Origin: Mesorhizobium sp. | Lineage (GTDB): Bacteria; Pseudomonadota; Alphaproteobacteria; Rhizobiales; Rhizobiaceae | Reading direction: 5' to 3' | Assembly: GCA_004017535.1 (NCBI GenBank) | Contig: SAJS01000023.1 | Location: 27,985-91,984 of the forward strand | DNA: 64,000 bases | In this document: positions 52,756-63,908 of the stretch, piece by piece | Layout of the letters: each line of letters starts with the position of its first letter | Position numbering within the stretch: the first letter of the stretch is position 1 | Position numbers and translations under genes: made by a program | The notes under the pieces: model-generated | Seen by the model: only the letters and a program-made list of their open reading frames with translations | Told to the model about the DNA's origin: nothing | Databases searched by the model: none

Positions 52756-53059
52756 TGCAGCGCGAAAAAACCGCTTGGCAATATAAGGGAATGCAGTTAG
52801 GGTCCGGCTCGACCGGATGAGACGAAGCAGGCAGTGCTCCCAGCGATTCGGTTTTCCTTGGAAATAGCTGCCTTCTTGCGCAAACGACGCCCAAGCTTCG
52901 TGCGGGAATCGTCCGGCAAGTGATGTAACCGGAACAGGATGGCACGTGGCGCCAACGCAATTGATGCGGGCGAACGCCGGTGAAGAAACGAAACGGCTGG
53001 CTGCATGAGCGCCTCCGTTCGTGAAGAGTTTTTCGAAAATTCACTATGAAGAGAGTCTA
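52756..53059. other. Intergenic region between prmC and the DUF4167 gene
   Basis: I see no coding sequence, repeat of the families noted elsewhere, or clear terminator in these 304 bases. A weak promoter-like stretch (TTGGCAATATAAGGGAATGC near 52784) could drive the DUF4167 gene with a leader of about 250 bases. Confidence 0.4.
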
Positions 53060-54070
53060 ATGAGGCCACAACAGCAGAACAGGCGCATGCGCGGTCGCAA
53101 CAACAATGGCGGCGGTGGCAACAACAACAACCGCAAGGGGCCAAATCCCCTGACCCGCACCTACGAGAGCAACGGCCCGGACGTGAAGATCCGCGGATCG
53201 GCTCAACAGATCGCCGAAAAATACGCAACACTCGCCCGCGACGCGCAGAGCTCCGGCGACCGGGTGATGGCGGAGAACTATCTCCAGCACGCCGAGCACT
53301 ACAATCGCATCATTGCCGCCGCGCAGGCGCAAATGCCAATCCAGAACGCCCAGCAAAACCGCGATGACTTCGACGACGATCTCGATGAGGATCGTGACGA
53401 GTTCGATTCCGTCGGCAACAGCAGCGGCGGTGCCGAGGCGCCGGCCGCGGCGAACGGCTCGGGGCCGCAGCCTGTGATCGAAGGCACGCCGGCGGAACTC
53501 GCCTACAACCAGGAAAACGGCCGCGACAACAACCGGCGCGACAACAACCAGCGCGACAACCGCGACAACAATGGCCGCGACCGGCATCGCGACCGCCGCA
53601 ACGGCGGCTACGGCCAATATGGCCAGAATGGTCAGCGTGGCGACAACGGCCAGCGCGGCGAGCATGGCGGCCAGCAGTTCGACCAGAACCGGCGCAATGA
53701 GGCCCCGGCGCAGCCCCAGGCCGCTGGAGAGTCCGGAACCCAGGCCGAGCAGGCGCCGAAGTTCGACAGTTTCTCGCCGGCAGCGCTCGCCGCACAGGCC
53801 GAGCTCAACGAAGCCGCCGTGGACAATGGTGGCGGTCGCCGGCCGCGACGTCCGCGCCGCCCGCGCGGCACCTATGCCGACCAGGCCGGCAATGGCGAGC
53901 AGGGCGACCAGCCGCAGGGCGCAAGCCCCGAAAATGCAGGCGAAGCACACAACGCGACGAACAATGGCGGCGAGGCTGGCACCAAGCCCGCCGAAGAGGC
54001 AAGGCCGGCAAGCGAGCCTGTCGCCGGCGAAGCTCCCGGCGAGCCTGTGACCGCCGACGCGAATAACTGA
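53060..54070 (+). CDS. DUF4167 protein, low-complexity and probably RNA-binding
   Basis: This 336-residue protein starts MRPQQQNRRMRGRNNNGGGG and then has the conserved DUF4167 segment VKIRGSAQQIAEKYATLARDAQSSGDRVMAENYLQHAEHYNRIIAAAQAQ (about residues 43-95). The rest is disordered: an acidic run, then repeats rich in Arg, Asp, Asn, Gly and Gln (RRDNNQRDNRDNNGRD and GQRGDNGQRGEHGGQ), then basic and Ala/Pro/Glu-rich tails. The function is unknown; the composition resembles RGG-type RNA-binding proteins. GAAGAGAG precedes ATG 53060. Confidence 0.83.
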   Translation: MRPQQQNRRMRGRNNNGGGGNNNNRKGPNPLTRTYESNGPDVKIRGSAQQIAEKYATLARDAQSSGDRVMAENYLQHAEHYNRIIAAAQAQMPIQNAQQNRDDFDDDLDEDRDEFDSVGNSSGGAEAPAAANGSGPQPVIEGTPAELAYNQENGRDNNRRDNNQRDNRDNNGRDRHRDRRNGGYGQYGQNGQRGDNGQRGEHGGQQFDQNRRNEAPAQPQAAGESGTQAEQAPKFDSFSPAALAAQAELNEAAVDNGGGRRPRRPRRPRGTYADQAGNGEQGDQPQGASPENAGEAHNATNNGGEAGTKPAEEARPASEPVAGEAPGEPVTADANN

Positions 54071-54135
54071 CACAAACGCCATTTCAGGCATTGCAGACGG
54101 CGGGGATCTTCTCCGCCGTTTTCATTCGCGCGGGG

Positions 54136-54224
54136 CTAAAGCGCGCCGCGGCGCGCGTTAGCTCTCTTTGCTCGATGCATATCGCTTGTCCCAAAACCGC
54201 TGCGCACCTTTGGGGCGACACGCA
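54136..54224. repeat. Dispersed two-hairpin intergenic repeat, copy 2
   Basis: CTAAAGCGCG and CGCGCGTTAG form a GC-rich hairpin (54136-54161). A second block, GATGCATATCGCTTGTCCC, AAAACCGCTGCGCACC and TTTGGGGCGACA, pairs TGTCCCAAA with TTTGGGGCGACA. The layout matches the element at 44841. It fills part of the 310-base gap 54071-54380, whose remainder holds the clpB promoter. Confidence 0.7.
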
Positions 54225-54258
54225 GTGGAATATTCTGCTTTGATCGACGTCAAGGCGT

Positions 54259-54287
54259 CTTGAGGGACCGCACCCCATACACCATAT
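54259..54287 (+). promoter_or_regulatory. Heat-shock (RpoH-type) promoter of clpB
   Basis: CTTGAG (54259-54264) and CCATAT (54282-54287) are separated by 17 bases, close to the sigma-32 pattern CTTGAA with a CCAT-containing -10. It lies about 95 bases before clpB, whose orthologues are regularly under RpoH control. Confidence 0.6.
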
Positions 54288-54380
54288 CTCGGCTGAACAG
54301 GGCTCGGCTCCTTTGAGCGGGTCCGTCACCGCAATCTGATCCGGTGCCGCAAAGCGGGCCGGTGACGGAAGGAGACAGAT

Positions 54381-56987
<2,607 letters not shown>

Positions 56988-57012
56988 TCCGGGTCGAGTT
57001 TGAATGAACGCG

Positions 57013-57050
57013 AAGCGCGCCGCACCGGGCTGGTGCGGCGCGCTTTGTTA
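57013..57050 (+). terminator. Terminator of clpB
   Basis: AAGCGCGCCGCACC and GGTGCGGCGCGCTT form a perfect 14-bp stem with a GGGCT loop, followed by TGTTATT. It lies about 25 bases after the clpB stop. Confidence 0.85.
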
Positions 57051-57105
57051 TTCCCGGTGACTGCGCAAAATCGGCTGCCGATTCGGATGATCGGGAAGGA
57101 CTCGG

Positions 57106-57474
57106 ATGAGGCTCGACGATTACAACGGCTTCTGCGCTTCGTTGCCCGCCACGACGCATGTCGTGCAGTGGGGTGGCGCCCATGTCTGGAAGGTCGGCGG
57201 CAAGGTGTTCGCCATCGGCGGCTGGAACGACGGCGGCGAGCTTTTCGTCACCTTCAAATGTTCCGAGATGGCCTATGACGTGCTGAAGGACCAGCCGGGC
57301 TGCCGGCCGGCGCCCTATCTCGCTTCGCGCGGCATGAAATGGATCCAGCGTCAGACAAGCCAAAGCATGGATGATGCCGCGCTCAAGGACTATCTGCGCG
57401 AAAGCCACCGCCTGGTCGTGCTGAAGCTGACCAGGCAGACACGCAAGCAATTGGGGCTCGCGCAGACTGGCTGA
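57106..57474 (+). CDS. MmcQ/YjbR-family protein
   Basis: This 122-residue cysteine-poor protein has the YjbR fold signature: HVVQWGGAHVWKVGGKVFAIGGW, FVTFKCSEMAYDVLKDQPGCRPAPYLASRGMKWI, and a C-terminal ESHRLVVLKLTRQTRKQL. The family is annotated as DNA-binding by fold; its role is unclear. AAGGA precedes the ATG. It is separated from clpB by a terminator. Confidence 0.85.
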   Translation: MRLDDYNGFCASLPATTHVVQWGGAHVWKVGGKVFAIGGWNDGGELFVTFKCSEMAYDVLKDQPGCRPAPYLASRGMKWIQRQTSQSMDDAALKDYLRESHRLVVLKLTRQTRKQLGLAQTG

Positions 57475-57603
57475 TGTTCCTCAAGGTATTGGAAATCCGC
57501 CATCTTCATGCCCGGTTCATGTTGGAACCTTAACTTGGGTAACTGGTTTGCTGGCGAAGATTCGCCCGCCAGAAGCCAGAGTCGACCGGAGAGCTTGACC
57601 CCC

Positions 57604-59142
57604 ATGCTGCGCTTGATCTTTTCCCTTTCGGCACTCGCGGCCGGGCTGGCGTCTTCCGCCGCGTTCGCCGTGCCGAGCGTGGATGGCCCGCAAGGCGTGC
57701 GCCCGGCTGAGCGCGGTGCGCTGATGCTGGCCCAGGAAGGCAATATCGATATCTATTACGACGCCAGGGGCAATCGGGTGCTGGTCGATGCCGACACCGG
57801 CAAGGTCATCGCCATCCAGCCGCCGGGCAGCAGGCTCGACCGCCGCGCGCTTCGCCGGCAGATGCGCTCGCAGGAGCTCGGCCGCGTGCCGGCCGCGGAC
57901 GACGACCGCTACTATCTCGACAACCCCGAGGACATGGCCCGCTTTCGCCGGCGGCAGTTGGAGGAGAATGGCCGGGTCATCCCGCCGCCGGCCGACGAAT
58001 ACGATCCCAATAGCGGCGACAATTCCGTCGATGCCTATCCGCCGGCGGCCAACAATGACGAAGGCTACGCCACCACCTATCCGGAGGAGCCGAAGTCCAA
58101 CACGATCAAGCGCCAGCCGCTGAATGAGGCGTCGATCGACCCGGAGCAGCCGGGCCAGGGCGAGGTGCTGCAGACCAATCCGGAGGCCTCGTTGCCGCCG
58201 AACACCGACGGCAAGGCCAGTGTCGATCCGTCGCTGTCGCTCGGGGTTCGTCAGGACGTCGCCGCGCTGCAGGTGCTGCTCGATCGCGGCGGCGCCTCGC
58301 CGGGCGTGATCGATGGGCGGTTCGGCTCCAATGTCGACAAGGCGCTGGCCGCCTATAACGAAATAAACGGCACCAACCTGAAATCGACCGATGCGGTCGG
58401 CATCCAGGCGGCGCTCGCCCAGTCGGGCGGCGATCCCTTTGCTTCCTACACGATCACACCGGAAGACGTGGCCGGCCCGTATGTCGCCTCGATCCCCGAG
58501 GACTACAGCCAGAAGGCCAAGCTCGACTGCATGTGCTACACCTCTGTCACCGAGGCGCTGGCCGAACGCTTCCACATGGACGAGACCTATCTGAAGTCGA
58601 TCAACAAGGGGGTCGACTTCAATCGCCCCGGTACGATGATCAAGGTCGCCAATTTCGGCAAGCTGGTCTCGACGCCGGTGACGCGCATCGTCGCCGACAA
58701 AACCAAGAAGGAAGTCTACGCCTATGATGGCAGCGGCAAGCTGGTCGCGGCCTATCCGGCGACCATCGGCTCGGCCGACACGCCGTCTCCCACCGGCATC
58801 CATGCCGTCTCGCGCATCGCGCTCGACCCGAACTACACCTACAACCCCAACATCAATTTCAAGCAGGGCCAGAACGACAAGATCCTGACCGTCCCGCCGG
58901 GGCCGAACGGTCCGGTCGGCTCGGTGTGGATCGCGCTCGACAAGCCGACCTACGGCATCCACGGCACGCCCGATCCCTCCAAGATCGGCAAGACCGAGAG
59001 CCATGGCTGCGTGCGCCTGACCAACTGGGATGCCAGGGAACTCGCCAAGCTGGTGTCGCCGGGCGTCACGGTGGAGTTCGTCGGCGGACCAACAATCGCG
59101 GAGGTCGGCGGAACCTCAACCGATGAGTTTACGCAGCAGTGA
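57604..59142 (+). CDS. L,D-transpeptidase with peptidoglycan-binding domain
   Basis: This exported YkuD-family enzyme of about 512 residues is expected to form 3-3 cross-links in peptidoglycan or attach proteins to it. It has a signal peptide (MLRLIFSLSALAAGLASSAAFA), a proline- and acid-rich linker, a peptidoglycan-binding segment (VAALQVLLDRGGASPGVIDGRFGSNVDKALAAYN) and the catalytic domain with HGTPDPSKIGKTESHGCVRLTNWD. Cys469 is the nucleophile. ATG 57604 has GGAGAG ten bases upstream. The last 27 bases overlap the convergent TMEM175 gene. Confidence 0.9.
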   Translation: MLRLIFSLSALAAGLASSAAFAVPSVDGPQGVRPAERGALMLAQEGNIDIYYDARGNRVLVDADTGKVIAIQPPGSRLDRRALRRQMRSQELGRVPAADDDRYYLDNPEDMARFRRRQLEENGRVIPPPADEYDPNSGDNSVDAYPPAANNDEGYATTYPEEPKSNTIKRQPLNEASIDPEQPGQGEVLQTNPEASLPPNTDGKASVDPSLSLGVRQDVAALQVLLDRGGASPGVIDGRFGSNVDKALAAYNEINGTNLKSTDAVGIQAALAQSGGDPFASYTITPEDVAGPYVASIPEDYSQKAKLDCMCYTSVTEALAERFHMDETYLKSINKGVDFNRPGTMIKVANFGKLVSTPVTRIVADKTKKEVYAYDGSGKLVAAYPATIGSADTPSPTGIHAVSRIALDPNYTYNPNINFKQGQNDKILTVPPGPNGPVGSVWIALDKPTYGIHGTPDPSKIGKTESHGCVRLTNWDARELAKLVSPGVTVEFVGGPTIAEVGGTSTDEFTQQ

Positions 59143-59748
59143 GGTGCGCGGCGCCGCGGCATAGATGAGCTGCACCAGCAGGATGAAGCCGATGCTGAGC
59201 AGCGGCGTGATCAGGCAAAGCGCCGCGCCGACCGCCCACAGGGCCTGCGCCTTGACGATGCGGTTGTAGACGGTGCGCCGCGTTTCAGCGTCGACGTCCT
59301 CGGCGATCATGCCGTTTCTGTCGGCATACCACCAACTGGCGAACAGCGTCGCGCCCAGCATCAGCAGGTTCAGCCAGTAGACCAGCACCGCGATCCTGAA
59401 CTCGAGGAAATCGGCCAGCAAGTCGGTCGAGAAGGGCAGCAGCGCGATGAAGGCGAGAAAGCACAGGTTGAGCGTCGCCAGCCTGCGGTCTGACTTCGCG
59501 ATCAGGCCATGCTGCGCCTGCTGGCCGAACCAGAAGATGGTGAGCGTCAGGAAGCTCAGCGCGTAGGTCAGGAACCGTGGCGCCAGCGCCAGGATCGCTC
59601 CGAGCAGCTCGCCTTCCGAATGCACCGCCTCATGCGACGGCACCCTGATCTCCAGCACGATCAAGGTCAGCGCGATGGCGAAGACGCCGTCGGTTATGCC
59701 GACGATGCGCCCGCGTCCTTCCGCCGACGGTTCGAGCGGCCGCTTCAT
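59116..59748 (-). CDS. TMEM175/DUF1211-family potassium channel-like protein
   Basis: This 210-residue protein has about six membrane segments. The first helix motif GRIVGITDGVFAIALTLIVLEI corresponds to the FSDG-containing pore helix of bacterial TMEM175 channels, with ITDG in place of FSDG. FLTLTIFWFGQQAQHG is a second family mark. Bacterial relatives conduct potassium; activity here is inferred. GGGGGGAAG precedes the ATG. Confidence 0.83.
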   Translation of the reverse strand: MKRPLEPSAEGRGRIVGITDGVFAIALTLIVLEIRVPSHEAVHSEGELLGAILALAPRFLTYALSFLTLTIFWFGQQAQHGLIAKSDRRLATLNLCFLAFIALLPFSTDLLADFLEFRIAVLVYWLNLLMLGATLFASWWYADRNGMIAEDVDAETRRTVYNRIVKAQALWAVGAALCLITPLLSIGFILLVQLIYAAAPRTSLLRKLIG

Positions 59749-59913
59749 GGCTTCCCCCCTCTATAAATCGTAATGTTGGTACCTAGCACGCGATCGGCGG
59801 TCTGCCTTCAAGATTGCCGCTCACCTCGCCACCCGGCCAGTGTCGCCTGGTTTCAAGAACAGCGATGCTCTGGCTCGTTGTTGCAATCATTCCGGAGGGC
59901 TAAGCAGGGATTC

Positions 59914-61467
59914 ATGTCATCCGCGAACGAAACCACAGCCGATTCGCATTCGCCCGCGCGGGCGAACGGCACGTTCTGCCCTCAGACACAGCGAAAGTTC
60001 GTGCTGGTGTCGGCAATCCTCGCCTCGGCGCTCGGCTTCATCGACGGGTCGATTCTTGCGATCGCCATGCCGGCGTTGCGCGCCGATCTCAGCGCCAGCC
60101 TCGCCGAAGCGCAGTGGATTTCCAACGCCTATGCGCTGACGCTCTCGGCGCTCATCCTGGCGGGCGGTGCCGCAGGGGACCGGTTCGGGCTGCGACGCGC
60201 CTTCGTGACCGGCATCGCGCTGTTCATCGCTGCCTCGCTCGCCTGCGCGGTGGCTCCCGACCCGGCAGTGCTGATCGCCTTCCGCGCCATCCAGGGCATC
60301 GGCGCGGCGATCATGGTGCCGGGCAGCCTCGCCATCATCGCCAAAGCCTATCCGAAGAAGGAGCGCGGCCGGGCGATCGGCATCTGGGCCGCCGCTTCGG
60401 CGTTGACCACGGCGCTCGGACCGGTGCTGGGCGGCTTCGTTTTGACGACGTTCGGCAACGGGGTCTGGCGCGCGATCTTCGCCATCAACCTGCCGCTTGG
60501 GCTGATCTCGATCTATCTGCTTTTGGCCAAGGTGCCGGCCGACAAGCCGACCGAAAAACGCAGCCTCGACCTTGGGGGCGCCGCGCTGGCGACGCTTGCC
60601 TTCGGCCTGCTCGCCTATGGGCTGACGGCCATGAATGCCGAAGGCGGCGGAATGCTGTCAACGCCCGCGATCGTTGCCGGTGTGGTCCTGCTCTTTGTCT
60701 TCATCGCTTATGAGCGCTGGCAGCGCGATCCGATGATCGATCTCGGCCTGTTCCGCATCCGCGCCTTTGCCGGCGCCAACCTGGCGACATTCTTCCTCTA
60801 TTTCGCGCTGTCGGCCAATCTGTTCTATCTGCCGATGCTTCTGATCGCCGGCTGGAGGCTGAGCGAGGCCGAGGTCGGCTTCATCTTCCTGCCGTTGTCG
60901 GCATTGATCGCGCTTCTGTCCGGGCCGGTCGGCCAGTGGTCGGACCGGATCGGTCCGCGTTTTCCGATCGCCAGCGGCAGCATGGTCGTCGCCATCGCCT
61001 TCGCCGGCCTCGCTTTGCTCACGCATTTCGGCATCCACAATTTCTGGACCGGGACCTTTCCCCTGATGGCGCTGATGGGGCTCGGCATGGCGCAGGTCGT
61101 GTCGCCGCTGTCGACCGCGGTCATGACATCCGTCGAGGACAAGGATACCGGGGCCGCCTCCGGCATCAACAATGCTGTCTCGCGCGTCGGTGGCCTGATC
61201 GCGGTGGCTGCGATGGGCTCGCTGGCGGCCTGGGTTTATGCGCGGATGACCGGCAGCGCTACCGGGATACCCGGTTTCGGCGAGCCGCCCGCTTCCGGAC
61301 TTGCCGCCAATCTCGACGCGGCCAGAGTTGCAGCAAGTGATTCGGCTTTTACCGCGGTCGCGGTGGTCACAGCGCTGCTTTGCGTGCTTGCTTCCCTCAC
61401 CGCCTGGTTCACGGTTCCCGGACAGGCATCGCCCTGGCCACGGCAGTCAGATGATGAGCGTGATTAG
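59914..61467 (+). CDS. MFS transporter, DHA2 (14-segment drug/proton antiporter) family
   Basis: This 517-residue exporter has 14 predicted membrane segments. The motif LASALGFIDGSILAIAMPALRADL with WISNAYALTLSALILAGGAAGDRFGLRRAF contains motif A of the DHA2 family, and LGPVLGGF is motif C. ATG 59914 follows AGGGA; the frame is open from 59773 but that part is not conserved. Similar pumps export dyes, antibiotics or lipids; the substrate is unknown. It converges on the M23 peptidase gene with a palindrome between. Confidence 0.87.
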   Translation: MSSANETTADSHSPARANGTFCPQTQRKFVLVSAILASALGFIDGSILAIAMPALRADLSASLAEAQWISNAYALTLSALILAGGAAGDRFGLRRAFVTGIALFIAASLACAVAPDPAVLIAFRAIQGIGAAIMVPGSLAIIAKAYPKKERGRAIGIWAAASALTTALGPVLGGFVLTTFGNGVWRAIFAINLPLGLISIYLLLAKVPADKPTEKRSLDLGGAALATLAFGLLAYGLTAMNAEGGGMLSTPAIVAGVVLLFVFIAYERWQRDPMIDLGLFRIRAFAGANLATFFLYFALSANLFYLPMLLIAGWRLSEAEVGFIFLPLSALIALLSGPVGQWSDRIGPRFPIASGSMVVAIAFAGLALLTHFGIHNFWTGTFPLMALMGLGMAQVVSPLSTAVMTSVEDKDTGAASGINNAVSRVGGLIAVAAMGSLAAWVYARMTGSATGIPGFGEPPASGLAANLDAARVAASDSAFTAVAVVTALLCVLASLTAWFTVPGQASPWPRQSDDERD

Positions 61468-61468
61468 A

Positions 61469-61519
61469 GCAATTCCAGCAGCGGTTAGGCCCGGCGACTT
61501 CGCCGTAGCCTGGAATTGC
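61469..61519. repeat. Intergenic palindrome, CAATTCC family, copy 3
   Basis: GCAATTCCAG and CTGGAATTGC close a 51-base imperfect hairpin. It begins two bases after the MFS stop and precedes the 3' end of the convergent M23 gene. This position suits a bidirectional transcript end. It differs from copies 1 and 2 in lacking the CGGACGG block. Confidence 0.65.
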
Positions 61520-61551
61520 GTCGAAACAGGTTGAACGGTTCCTCGAACTGC

Positions 61552-63714
61552 TCAGTTCGGAAGCTGCGAATCAGTCTTGGCGCTGGCGACCTTGAGCGAG
61601 TTGCCGTCTTCCTGCTTCAGAAGATCGTCGATGCGCTCGCGCTCTTTCTTGAAAGCCATCAGATCGTCACCCTTCAGCACCTTGCCGACCGGCAGGCGCA
61701 CGCGCATCGAATCGACCTTGGTGCCGTTGACGATCAGTTCGTAGTGAAGATGCGGGCCCGTCGACAGGCCGGTCTGGCCGAGATAGCCGATGACCTGGCC
61801 TTGGCGGACATGGACGCCGGGCTCGATGCCTTTGGCAAAAGCGCTCTGGTGATTGTAGGACGTCTCGTAGCCATTGGCATGGCGCAGGATGATCTGCTTG
61901 CCATAACCGCCGGCCCAGCCGGCCTTCTCCACGACGCCATTGCCGGCCGCGATGATGGGCGATCCGATCGGGGCGGCCCAGTCCGTGCCGGTATGCATGC
62001 GCACATAACCCAGAATCGGGTGCCGGCGCGCGCCGAAGCCGGAGGTGAAGCGCCCGTTGGGCAGCGGGTTGCGCAGCAGGAACTGCTTGGCGCTCGAACC
62101 GTTCTCGTCGAAATAGTCGGTGCTGCCGTCCTGCATCTGGAAGCGATAGAAATTCCGCGTCTGCCCGCCGAAGGTCGCCGACACGTAGAGAAGCTCGGAA
62201 TTGTCGGAGGTCTGGTCGTCGCCGTCGGGCTGCGAGAACAGGACCTCCAGCCGGTCGGCCGGCGAAAGCCGCGACTGGAAATCGACGTCGGAAGCGAGAA
62301 GCTTGATCAGCTTCTGCGTCATCGCTTTCGACATGCCGTAGGAATAGGCGGTGCGATAGATGCCGTCATAGACATTGGGCAGGTTGCCGCGCACCACCAC
62401 CGGCTGCGAATCGTCGAACGCCGTCAAAAGCTCGGGATTTGGCTCCGGTTCCTGTGCCGGCACATACTGGCCGCGGTCGTCGAGCGCGATGGTGACGATG
62501 TGCGTGGTCTTGTCATAGACGCTGGTGCGCACGACCTTGGCGATGTCGCCGCGCACCTCAAGGCCGACACGCAGCACCGTCCCGGCCTTGAGCGCTGTGG
62601 CGTTCAACAGCTTGCCGATCGCTTCCGCCATGCCGGTGGCGTCGTCGCCGGTGTAGCCCGAGTCGGCATAGGCCTCGGCGATATCGGTATCCTTGGTGAA
62701 GGGGATGATTTCCTCGGCGAAGGCCGGCGTCTGGTCGTCCAGCGTGGCGCGCGGCGCCACCGAAACGTTTTCCTGAGTGATCTTCACGTCGTAGGAACCG
62801 GCCATCGATTCGGCGAAGGCGTCGCCGAATCGCTGCGGATCGACATAATGCAGCGCCGCCACCTGGACGGCGCCGTCGCTCAAGCCGTTGCTGGCGTCGC
62901 GAACCACCTTTTCCACCTCGTCGGCCGACAGGTCGCTCTTTTCGTCGAATGAAGCCGTCTCAATCGGGAAATCGACCGTCTTGAGGCTCATTTCGCTCTC
63001 GACCTTGGCGCCGTAGATCTGCGCGGCGGCCGCGGTGGCCGTTGCCGGCTGGGCGTTGTCGTCGCTGTCGTCGCCGAACACCTGCAACGGGTCGAAGGGC
63101 GGATAGGGGCGGTTGGTGGTGTGGCCGGCGGCCAAGGCCATCTTGATCTGCACGAAAGGCATGGTGTGGATAACATCGCGGTCGCCGACCTTGGTGACCA
63201 TCGACACTTCCATGCGCCGCCGGTCCTTCGCCCGGGCGATCTGGCGGGGTGCTACGAGCCTGGTGGTCTTTGCCTGCTCGCCGGAATCATCGCCGCCGCT
63301 GGCAAGACCGATGAGCTCGGCGATTTCCGGCGGGGTGGCGAGCTGCTGGCGCCCGTCGAGCGCCGCAAATAATGCCACGCCCATCAACACGCTCGAGGTC
63401 ACACCGGTGAGGAACGTACCCGATAGCCAGCGCGCCGAGACCTCGCGACGGTCAGGCGGACCGCTGCGGCCGTCCGCGATCAGCGGCGGCTCGTTGCCGA
63501 GTTCGGCTATGACCTCTTCGGTGTCCGGCATCCAGAAAGGCTGCTTCTTCCCCAGGCGAAACGGCTTGTCGTTCTCGTTGCGGCCATGACATTTGCCTGT
63601 CACGGCCGTTGAAGTCAACGAAGCGGCAAGTCGGCCGATATCCCCAATGATGCGTCTCTTGCGAGACGGCGCTCTTGTCGTCTGTCGCGGTCGTCTGTTT
63701 TGGGGGCGCCTCAC
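61552..63714 (-). CDS. Membrane-anchored M23-family metallopeptidase
   Basis: This 720-residue (longest frame) envelope protein has a cytoplasmic, basic N-terminus, one membrane segment (about residues 98-118, FLTGVTSSVLMGVALFAAL), a long periplasmic region and a C-terminal LytM/M23 domain. The zinc motifs HxxxD (RMHTGTDWAAP) and HxH (GPHLHYELIVNG) are intact, so it should cut peptidoglycan cross-links. The start is uncertain: GTG 63714 gives the longest form, and an in-frame GTG near 63600 is also possible. Confidence 0.87.
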   Translation of the reverse strand: MRRPQNRRPRQTTRAPSRKRRIIGDIGRLAASLTSTAVTGKCHGRNENDKPFRLGKKQPFWMPDTEEVIAELGNEPPLIADGRSGPPDRREVSARWLSGTFLTGVTSSVLMGVALFAALDGRQQLATPPEIAELIGLASGGDDSGEQAKTTRLVAPRQIARAKDRRRMEVSMVTKVGDRDVIHTMPFVQIKMALAAGHTTNRPYPPFDPLQVFGDDSDDNAQPATATAAAAQIYGAKVESEMSLKTVDFPIETASFDEKSDLSADEVEKVVRDASNGLSDGAVQVAALHYVDPQRFGDAFAESMAGSYDVKITQENVSVAPRATLDDQTPAFAEEIIPFTKDTDIAEAYADSGYTGDDATGMAEAIGKLLNATALKAGTVLRVGLEVRGDIAKVVRTSVYDKTTHIVTIALDDRGQYVPAQEPEPNPELLTAFDDSQPVVVRGNLPNVYDGIYRTAYSYGMSKAMTQKLIKLLASDVDFQSRLSPADRLEVLFSQPDGDDQTSDNSELLYVSATFGGQTRNFYRFQMQDGSTDYFDENGSSAKQFLLRNPLPNGRFTSGFGARRHPILGYVRMHTGTDWAAPIGSPIIAAGNGVVEKAGWAGGYGKQIILRHANGYETSYNHQSAFAKGIEPGVHVRQGQVIGYLGQTGLSTGPHLHYELIVNGTKVDSMRVRLPVGKVLKGDDLMAFKKERERIDDLLKQEDGNSLKVASAKTDSQLPN

Positions 63715-63877
63715 ACATACGTGCGCGCCTTCCTTCTATGGGCTGGTTTCACGCCTTAATGCGGCGGCAATAGGGCCCGCTGTGGATGACCCAAGGGTTG
63801 CCGCTGGGGCAGTCGGCTATCGAAAAAAGCAGGCTGAAAAATTCGTCGCAAAAAATTCAAAAAAGTTCGAAATCGGT

Positions 63878-63908
63878 GTTGACGCCTCGAGGGAGCTCCG
63901 ACTATATA
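63878..63908 (+). promoter_or_regulatory. Strong stable-RNA promoter, probably of an rRNA operon
   Basis: GTTGACG (63878-63884) is followed after about 17 bases by CTATATA (63902-63908), close to the rhizobial vegetative consensus CTTGAC-N17-CTATAT. The 40 bases before it are runs of A and T (AAAAAATTC, AAAAAAGTTC), like an UP element. The pattern matches what I recall of rhizobial 16S rRNA promoters. Confidence 0.65.

Noticed and set aside
57538-57560. GTAACT as a second SigF-type promoter before the L,D-transpeptidase gene
   Set aside because: The CGAA that follows is only ten bases away, not 16.
61516-62952. Long plus-strand open frame opposite the M23 peptidase gene
   Set aside because: It is the antisense of a well-supported gene with intact zinc motifs; its translation is Arg/Gly/Ala-rich with no recognisable domain, as expected of antisense frames in high-GC DNA.
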